A DNA stretch of 64,000 nucleotides from Uranotaenia lowii. Its lineage: Eukaryota; Arthropoda; Insecta; Diptera; Culicidae. Numbering within the stretch: the stretch's first letter is position 1; every line of letters starts with the position of its first letter. The notes below the pieces were generated by a model, which saw only the letters and a list, made by a program, of their open reading frames with translations, did not search any database and was not told the DNA's origin. The stretch spans positions 57,336,217 to 57,400,216 of the forward strand of contig NC_073691.1 in NCBI RefSeq assembly GCF_029784155.1, given 5' to 3'. A program made the translations under genes and the position numbers. Positions 56,650 to 64,000 of the stretch are shown here, in pieces.

Positions 56650-57364
56650 GGGGGGGGTAGGGTCTAACACTTTCAAAAAATCGATTTTTTTATTTTTTTA
56701 TTTTCTTATTGTAAAACATTTCAAGAATGTTGTGTCAAATTTTCAAATCAATTGAAGCAAAACTGTAGAAGTTAAAGGCCTTTATCTCCTCCTATCTAAT
56801 ACTGCAAGAAAGCAAGAGCAGAAACTTCAAACGCGTTTTTCTCGAAAGCACATTTTTAAAGTCCGTGGACATCGTCATTTGAAAACGTCTTATCCGATTC
56901 TTTTCAAATTTGGAACATATTTTCTACATATAAAATACCAGACCCCAACGTTTTTCTTTTTTGTTTTTTTTACTTTGGGGAAATTTTACAGGTGAAAAAT
57001 GGTGGATTTTTTCGTGAAAAATCGTAGTTTTTACTTCAAACAGCCACAAAAATTTCATAAATTTTTTTTTAAGTTAAATAAAAACGTTGGGGTCCAGAAA
57101 AACATCTATTAAATATATTTTGCTCTGATTTTTTGACTTCAGATGATTCTGTGCTGAGATACAGTGTCCACCGCAAATCCTGTTTTCTAAAAGGCATCCT
57201 CGAAAGTGCTCCGTCACCGGCTCATTTTTCAATATTTTCCTACGAAAAAATTACTAAATTTTCTTTTAACAATGCTTTGTATAATGCAAAAAATTTGAAT
57301 ACATTTGTTTGAACGTGAACGTGAAAATGGTGTTTTTTTATACCCGTTAGACCCTACCCCCCCC
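56650..57364. mobile_element. TTAA-target MITE
   Basis: GGGGGGGGTAGGGTCTAAC at the left is repeated inverted at the right end without mismatch, and TTAA flanks both sides (56646-56649 and 57365-57368). TTAA duplication is used by piggyBac and Kolobok elements; termini starting with G do not decide between them. Without the element and one TTAA, the interrupted reverse-transcriptase frame is continuous (PHRL then IESY). The 715-bp body has no coding sequence. Confidence 0.85.
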
Positions 57365-57620
57365 TTAACCGGTGAGGCTGACCACGTATACCATACCATT
57401 CCAATTTTTGCAACAGCGAAGCGTGGTCTATTGTGTCAAATGCTTTCCTAAGGTCCAAAAACAGGGTACCACCGTAGTTTCGATTGTCCAGGTCGTCGTA
57501 AACATCTTCCAGGAGTTCAGTAGTTGCTGTTAATGTACTGTATCCCTTTCGGAATCCATAATGGCGTGGACTTATAAGGTCGTACCTCGATAGGTACTCA
57601 CTTATCCTAGTGACGGGAAG

Positions 57621-58314
57621 CAATGTTCCGAAAATCAATCAAAATAAACACTCAGGATGCGTTTCCTGTTGGATACATTCTGATTGTATAATGGGATAGC
57701 GCCTCTCGCAACTGCTTCGCCCGACTGGTATGCAATCTCGATCAGCGCTCTACTCAGCAATGCCAACCGAGTCCCATCATTCAGAATCATCGGGTTTGCA
57801 AACATCGCATATCTGAGATGAGTGAGATACCACCTGATCCATTCTGAATGTCACTCACTGAGTATACGCCTGGCTGATTAGAAATAGAAAAGACGGCGGA
57901 AGTGACCATCTTTCCATCACAAACACAACTACAGTTTGATTTTATTCTTACTGTAGTAAAAAAAGCTGTAAAATCAAGTAAATTTATTAATTGGCTTTGT
58001 TTAAAATCAAACAACATTTGCTAATGATCGGTTACATGTATCACTCGCTCACTGCCTGAACCATTCACTCCTGATCCTAGCCCAACATAATTCGCCGTAT
58101 GCATCGCTCAATGGTGAGATTCCAATTTGATGATAGTGCTGCACTGTTTTGACAGCAAACATCGTGCGAGGTGATCTGTATTTTAGCGATGAATAGAACG
58201 ATCGATGATCGGATAAGTCCAGTAGCAATCAATAACAAAACCCGATCGCTGTACGTTCAGTTGCGAAGTGCAATCAGGAACATTCATTGAAAATGAGTGA
58301 TTTTCGGAACACTG
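57621..58314. mobile_element. hAT-type MITE with 8-bp duplication
   Basis: Left end CAATGTTCCGAAAATCAATC and inverse right end CAGTGTTCCGAAAATCACTC match at 18 of 20 positions. ACGGGAAG lies on both sides (57613-57620 and 58315-58322), an exact 8-bp duplication. It splits the reverse transcriptase of the CR1/L2-like element between KILEK and LPVTRISEY. No coding sequence is inside. Confidence 0.85.
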
Positions 58315-59690
58315 ACGGGAAGTTTCTCCAGGATTTTGTTCAATACTGAGCGCGCTGAGATTGGTAGTTTGAAACGTCTGAATTGTCTCCAGACATGAAA
58401 AGAGGAGTTTCTCTGGCTAGTTTTAATGCTTCGGGGTAAACTCCGGTTCCGACTATTTCATTAAAGATATCTGTCAGGATATTAGGGAGCACCAAGTGAT
58501 GTGTTTTTAGTGTGTCCACGGTAATATTGTCAGCACCAGGAGATTAGTTGGAATCAAGATTGCTGATTTCCAACAGTACCGCTGAGACGGATGCCGGTAT
58601 CAAAAACAAAGAAGGCGATGATTGTGAACGAAGTGAATTATACTGTTGAATGTCTCGATTGCTTGCGATATTTGCAGCCAATTGGGTGCCAATATTGCAG
58701 AAGTAGTCGCTGATGCTGTTTGCTTCTTGTGCTGGGTCCAGCTGAACTTCATTTCCAGTCTTGAGCGTAATATTGTCACGCGATTTGGACTTACGGCCGA
58801 GGGCTTCGTGTAAGAATTTCCAAGATTTCTTTGGTGATGCTGTTTGCAGAAGTCGAAGAAAGTATGATCGTTTACACTGACTTTTCAGCTTTGCCAGTCT
58901 TCTTTAGTTGTCTTTTAGAAGTTGCTTGGTGTGTTCATATGCAGGGTGACGCTTGCAATGCTTCCAGATCTTGTCTTTCGTTGACATTAGTTTCCAGACG
59001 TCGAATATCATCCACGGGCAATTCCTCTTTACCTTTGCTTTTATTGTTATTGTTTTTGTGGCACGATTCCGGATCTCGTTATATTTGTCGGCTATGAATA
59101 CAATCTTTTCGTTAGCGCATGTTGTTGGCGGAATGTTCTGCAGCGCTTCTACGAATTCTGCGTTTAGTTAGTGGTGGTTGACGATGCTCTTACTTAAGTA
59201 TTGGACATCTTTATTGGTACTGCTCGACAGTGTGGTAACAATCATGTTGTGGTCGCTTATATCCGTGCAGATCGTCTCATTCATTGCTGAAGCGGTGGTG
59301 CTCTGTGAACATACAACATGGTCGAGTATATTCCCACTGGCTGGCCGTGTGACCTCATTGTTGACAATAAACATATTGTGTGATTCCAAAATCCTGAGAT
59401 ACTCGCCGACTATGTTGCTCGAAAGATTAACTGGCACGTTTGTATCACCCAGGAGGATTGAGTTATGGTGCTTATTATTACGAGACAACTTGCTTTCAAG
59501 CTTCTCGACAAAATTAGCGAAGCGGAATGCAGGAGGACAGTAAACAGCATGTAGAGATAGTGGCCCGTTACCCAAGCGAACACGAAGTCGTATGTAATGA
59601 AATCCATCATTTTCTTCTATTTTCTCATTATCAACGTTCAGATCAATACGTACATATACGGCTAGTCCCCCATGCGATGTTTCACGGCAG

Positions 59691-59883
59691 GAAAATATGG
59701 AGTAATGGTTGACAATCGCTTAAGTTTTGGTGCGCATGTCAAATACTGTTGTGAAAGTGCATCGAAAGTCATAGACTCATTGGCCTGGATTATGCCGAAC
59801 TGCCATGGTCCAAAGAGTAGAAGGAGACGACTCCTTGCGAGCGTAGCACTGTTGAAACTACGATACGGAGAGCGGCCTGGAGC
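59691..59883 (+). pseudogene. R1-clade ORF2 C-terminal fragment
   Basis: YGVMVDNRLSFGAHVKYCCE and ALLKLRYGERPG match the segment following the reverse-transcriptase thumb in R1 elements (usual pattern YLGVxxDxRLSFxxH, then LRYGxPxW). It has the same strand as the R1 fragment ending at 54563, but about 190 residues in between are missing. It ends abruptly at 59883. Confidence 0.6.
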
Positions 59884-60480
59884 TTATAAAAAAAAATTGC
59901 CAGGAAGCTGCCCAAAATACATCTTTTCACGTACGTTTCGTCATCCATGAGGATGCATCCATCGTACTTCGTTAGAACCTTGTTGTATAACTTCCGGGCA
60001 CGTCCTTTGGCCACTAAATTCTGCTTCAATGTCCGGTTTGGTTGCTTATTGGCTCGATAAAATCGTTTTTCCTTCGCGCAGACGTATCCTTCTGACGGTG
60101 CACCGGTCTGCATTGAGTTTCTCAGTAATGTCATAGTCCGACTGCCTGGGTTTACCTTGATCGTTCTCAACACCTTCAAATGCAGTTTCCGATCCTTAGC
60201 TCCACTATGACGCTTGGTATGAACCTGCCGATCTATAGTATGCATCTCACGGAAACGTTTAAGAACGCTGCACACGGTCGATTTGACCATTTTTAACGAT
60301 TTCGCGATTTTTGAACCAGACCACGTCGGGTTTTTGACGTGGGTTTCAAAAAATAATTAGCGTCTCGCGGCTTCTCTCACGTGTAACATTTTTGAAACAA
60401 AACGAATCGTAATGAAATTTTCAGCACCGATAGAGGAAACATTCCAAAACATAGTACTTTCAAAACATAACAGCGCCCAG
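59884..60480 (-). pseudogene. N-terminal part of a DD37E mariner transposase
   Basis: On the minus strand NPTWSGSKIAKSLKMVKSTV is the helix-turn-helix, then RKLHLKVLRTIKVNPGSRTM, and the first catalytic block KYDGCILMDDETYVK. QLPGNFFL follows in another frame and the fragment then ends against R1 sequence at about 59883. The second aspartate and the glutamate are missing. No terminal inverted repeat could be recognised beyond 60350. Confidence 0.7.
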
Positions 60481-62267
60481 ATTTAAGATGATCCATGCTT
60501 TACTCGGCGAACTTCTACATCGTGTTTGTGTCAATTTAATGAAGGACCTTGGTTTTATTTCGAAAAGTCTTCTGATTTTTAAGCGTCATTTCTGTGCCAC
60601 ATTCGGAAAAGACTTATCGTTGCTTAGATGCATCATTTACAATATTACAAAATACCTTGAAAACAAGTGTCGCTGCTAAGGCAACCCCTTTACTTATTCC
60701 CTTTTTTCATGTTTCTACCAATGTTGTACCAATGCAGTTTCTTTTATTTCGTGTATCGTGTACTAGCATCAGTTTCCATCTTTGTGGTGTGTCGCTGTAA
60801 ACAAAACAAAACTCACAACGAAGACAACAAAAGGACGCACAGTTGTTTGCGGACGACGATACATAAATTTTGTCCCGCTATTTATGACTCACCCGAAAGT
60901 TACCCAAGATGTTACTTATTATTTTTTAGGGAAGCCGCAAACAATTCAATATCATAATTTTGAATCCTTGCTTTAAATTTTACATCAATAGTAATTACTT
61001 ACAAATATTGCGGCGTGAATAAGCTTTTAAGAGTGTGAAATAATATGGAGTGCGTTCTAAATTCCCCCTTCTTCTCATCAGTGGAATAGGTATACCTCAC
61101 TTCGCCTTTACAAAAAAAAAGATTGTTGACAACGCAGTGTCCTCGAAGTTGATGTTGTGTTCTGTTCCCGGTGCCGTGCCCTGGTTGCCTATCAGTCAGT
61201 TGGGTTCCGTCGCATCCCGGCAAGCATCCGGGATAAGTATGAGCGTCATGTGGCCATGTATGTCAAAATTTATAACGCACAACGATAGGTGCATTATTAT
61301 GCCGAGAACGATGAGCACGCCGCAGTTTGGTGGTGAGTCTTCCTATCAAGGTCCCGGGCTACAGAAACCTACACATGAAGGCACATAGATAGACCACGCC
61401 GCCAGAGTTCAAAATGGCTCTGGGGGTGGATTGGTTAAAGAACTCTTGCCGGTTATCAGCATTTCGGAAGGCCGGAGACGAGACACTGCATACCGGGGTC
61501 CTATAACTTCGATTCGACACCCGGCGGCCCAATGAGGCAGAGAGAAAGGATCGGATCGCTGCCACACACCGGAGGGGAATAATAAATTATTTATTTTCGC
61601 ATAGTAGTGCCATTGCCAATCTCGGAAACCGGAGCAAAGTAGAAAGGGTGGGCGCCATGCTATTGCTGCTGCCTGGCCCGGCTGCATTCCCGGGACTTTT
61701 TCCTCAACGCCGCGCCACCGGAATAGACTTCACGGAAAAATTCTGCGCTTCCGTCTTTTCCGACAAATGCCAAAGTTCTCCGGCGGAGGACCAACAAATG
61801 ATGAATAGAGAAATTTGAATATTTTTATGTCCGCATTCGACTCAGAGCAGGGCAATGCAATAGCAAAAGGACCGGGAAAGTTCCACTCCGGAATCGACTC
61901 CGTAAAGCTGATATGATGGCCGGAAAGGGCCGCAGGAAAGAATCGGTTCAATGTGCCGAACTTCGACATGAATATCGTAACAGAAGCTGTTGAATCAAAC
62001 AACGATATCCGCCGAAAAGGGACTGTTGCAACTGAAAAAAAACCCAAACTCGAAAGAAAAATCCAAATGGCAAAAAGGAAAGGTCATATTTCGGCTGGCC
62101 GATATACGCTATCGGAATGGAAATATGTTTTCCCAGCAGAAAACATCAATTGTCGTTTGTTCTCTCTTGAAGAGCAGTTTGCCTGGACATATGTATGTAT
62201 ACCTAGAAAATATAAGAATGAGACAGCAACACCTTGACAAATGAATTAAACATTTTATATTGGGGCT
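60481..62267. other. Unique DNA, no recognised gene
   Basis: Frames of 60-112 codons on both strands lack known domains. GC content is moderate and there are no repeat structures that I can see; it resembles large intron or intergenic DNA. Confidence 0.35.
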
Positions 62268-62345
62268 TGTTATATAGCTCAGCTGGAAAGTCAGTTGCCT
62301 TCTGACCCGATGTCCGCGAGTTCGAGCCCAAAAGTATACATCAAA
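62268..62345 (+). repeat. tRNA-derived SINE head
   Basis: A box TAGCTCAGCTGG (62275-62286) and B box GAGTTCGAGCC (62318-62328) with proper spacing. Acceptor arms do not pair, so a functional tRNA is unlikely. The 5' part is shared with the A-box fragment at 22978-23000. Confidence 0.5.
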
Positions 62346-64000
62346 CACAGTTATACCGGTTAAGTTTTTCAATAACTGTCCGCCAATTGCAACGTTCATA
62401 TAAAGTCGCGAATGTCATAAAGATAGTAAAACGAAAATAATCAAAACAAAAAAAACAGCAAATGACTGTAAAGTTAATACTTTATGGCAGCAAGGATCAA
62501 TCGAAGTTCATCGGATTAGTAGAATGGCCTCATTGCAGTGGCTTCGGGTGCAGAATTTATAATAGCAAAAGCCCCTTTTTGTCACCATTATTAAAACGGA
62601 AAGAGCTCTCGGTGATTTCTCATGCCCATCTCTACTGGATGGCGTTATATGTGTATTTTTTAGTTTGCCCAAAGCTGCTCTTTCTGTAGGAGAACACCGT
62701 GATCCCGTGTGGCGCTTTGTTGCAAATTATTATATTGAAAAGTCGCCATTGAAAATATATTAAATATCACCGGCCGCGTTCTTTCGATCCCTTGCCAGCC
62801 TGGTGGATTTTCACGGTTTTTCCAGGCTAGGAATTCCATCATCAGCAGGAATGCACTGACATTGCGTTGCCCGTTACCAACTCCATAAGTGGCAACTAAG
62901 GGATTTTCAAGTGGGTTCCTCCAACCCTTTGTCGGATTAAAAATACTCCAAACGTGTAGGTGGATGGCGAGGTGAGTAGCAAACAGCGAGGAGGTATCGA
63001 TATCAACCGAACCGATTTGTGACGCGACGCCGCCTCCGCCACTTTTTGTCAACGGATTTGCACTTCAACGTTTGTATGGCGGCGATGCGTAACGCGTGCC
63101 CGTTCAATGGGAACCATTTTTGTGTAATAATAGCCTTAACTATGCCGGGGTAAAGTACTACGTGAATTGGCTCGTTATTTGCATCGGATGTCTCCTGACG
63201 TTGTTTTTTTTACTTCCACGACTGGCTGTTGCAGTTGCTGCACCCCCTTTTTTATACGTATAGTTGGACGAATTGCGATGGATCAAAACCCTGCGACGAG
63301 TTTCATCCAGCCCAGGATCAAAGGGATTCTAGCCGGGCCCGGTTGCAAAAATGCAGGACAAATTATTTTACTGTTGCACCCAATTTGTTTTCGCCTCGGT
63401 TGGCTCGATTAAATCGGAGCCGTTTTGTAAAATATCTACACACAATGGAGGTTCGATTTTGGTTCATGTTTGTTTGGCCTTGCCAGTCACTGAATACTCG
63501 CTGTCACATTTTTGAGTTTGAGCCACATGTTGAGTAAGTTGATTTGTTAGCTGATAAATTTTATTAAAATCTGAAAGTTTAGTAGTTTATGACAAGCTCA
63601 CATTTGAGGCCTAATTGTTTTCAAATCAAAATGTATTATAAATAGCCTTTCCTTAAAACCATTAATTGGGTAATTAAAATTAAATCGTTTAAAAAATATT
63701 CCAACGAACGATTTCCGCAAATGAAAGCTCTCAAGTTGGCGAGAGCGTAGACGCACAAAACAATCAAAAAGTAGTATCTAGGAAGCATCTTTCCATCAAA
63801 TATCAATCGAGCCGTCCGGCGCGCGGCTCCCGAATGTTTAAGTGGCAACCATCGGAATCCGATCCCGAACGACCAAAAAGCCAAAAAAGCAATTGATGAA
63901 AATGTTTCTCGAAAGTGTGAGGCGCGGAAGAGCGTTTTGGTGATAAAATTTTAATCAAAAATTGATGATATAATTTATATCAAATAGGAGGTACTGAAAG
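62346..64000. other. Unique DNA, no recognised gene
   Basis: A 130-codon minus frame (62660-63052) has no known domain. No repeat, RNA or splice-site-supported exon was found. Confidence 0.35.

Larger units (their letters stand above)
54564..59690 (-). mobile_element. CR1/L2-like non-LTR retrotransposon carrying three inserted elements
   Basis: On the minus strand, endonuclease (about 59690-59170), linker (59170-58320), reverse transcriptase (58320-55000) and 3' UTR (54998-54564) follow in order. The 3' end is a duplicated GCAGCTGATTTATTTTATTT unit in the plus sense, an A-rich tail on the element strand. The 5' end is truncated within the endonuclease. Three inverted-repeat elements are inserted (55403-56063, 56650-57364, 57621-58314). 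Jockey-superfamily CR1/L2 relationship is inferred from the FADDT block and C-terminal layout. Confidence 0.75.
54998..59690 (-). pseudogene. CR1/L2-like ORF2 (endonuclease and reverse transcriptase), interrupted
   Basis: Endonuclease: GGLAVYVRIDLN, LHAVYCPPAFRFANF, SILLGDTNVPVN, SGNILDHVVCS and DISDHNMIV. Reverse transcriptase: VLNKILEKL, LISPRHYGFRKGYSTLTATT, GTLFLDLRKAFDTIDHASLL, ITTGVPQGSNLGPLMFLVFI and RIFADDTIISYS; then FKYLGLLLDDTLCWSAHREQ and ELQTMQNRVLKTVFKLPYLY. Domain order is complete from the mid endonuclease to the C terminus. Inserts split it at PHRL/IESY (56650-57364), before LPVTR (57621-58314) and after LVSLWG (55403-56063). Several point defects are present in the linker. 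Confidence 0.75.

Noticed and set aside
62268..62345. Functional tRNA gene
   Set aside because: A and B boxes are good but acceptor arms do not pair and no convincing anticodon arm forms; a SINE head fits better.

Overview
The window is eukaryotic and reads as gene-poor, repeat-rich insect DNA, most likely from a mosquito. That is an inference: it contains several DD37E mariner-like elements (the ITmD37E family described from mosquitoes), R1-clade and CR1/L2-like non-LTR retrotransposons, a BEL/Pao element, many short inverted-repeat elements (MITEs), tRNA-like SINE heads and a 60-70 bp class intron. No rRNA, convincing functional tRNA, operon or CRISPR array was seen. There is one 500-base run of N (9632-10131), inside a purine microsatellite.

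Layout. 1-9.3 kb: AT-rich DNA with interspersed repeats, one probable last exon of a host gene (4051-4137, minus), a 1.39-kb retro-insertion with a perfect 23-bp target duplication (4380-5766), a hAT-type MITE with an 8-bp duplication (6396-6825) and a decayed DD37E mariner (8053-9258). 9.3-17.5 kb: the assembly gap, SINE heads, an apparently intact DD37E mariner with a 339-codon transposase (13781-15081) and a 1.7-kb unit bounded by perfect 17-bp inverted repeats. 17.5-20.3 kb: a broken R1 retrotransposon, minus strand. 23.0-38.7 kb: a satellite province, with a 14-bp array, three 9-bp arrays (TTACAAAAA, GACAAAAAA, TTGTCAAAA) and a GACA array. The very long open frames there are products of period-9 DNA and are not genes.

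41.0-47.5 kb: a decayed BEL/Pao element carrying a 5'-truncated RTE-like insertion (12-bp duplication), a TA-flanked palindromic MITE and a 3-bp-TSD MITE that itself contains a hAT-like MITE. 48.1-49.2 kb: a poly(A)-tailed insertion with a 15-bp duplication, carrying three hairpin repeats whose stems differ in sequence but stay paired. 52.1-52.3 kb: a possible tiny two-exon gene. 53.7-60.5 kb: an R1 remnant interrupted by a minus-strand CR1/L2-like element that holds three further inverted-repeat elements; the cluster ends against another DD37E fragment. 60.5-64 kb: mostly unique, intron-like DNA with one SINE head.

The apparent genes do not work together as a pathway. The transposase and reverse-transcriptase fragments are independent parasites, and the value of the window lies in the nesting order, target duplications and satellites. 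Host coding capacity that can be supported is limited to the exon at 4051-4137 and, weakly, the two-exon frame at 52115-52310.
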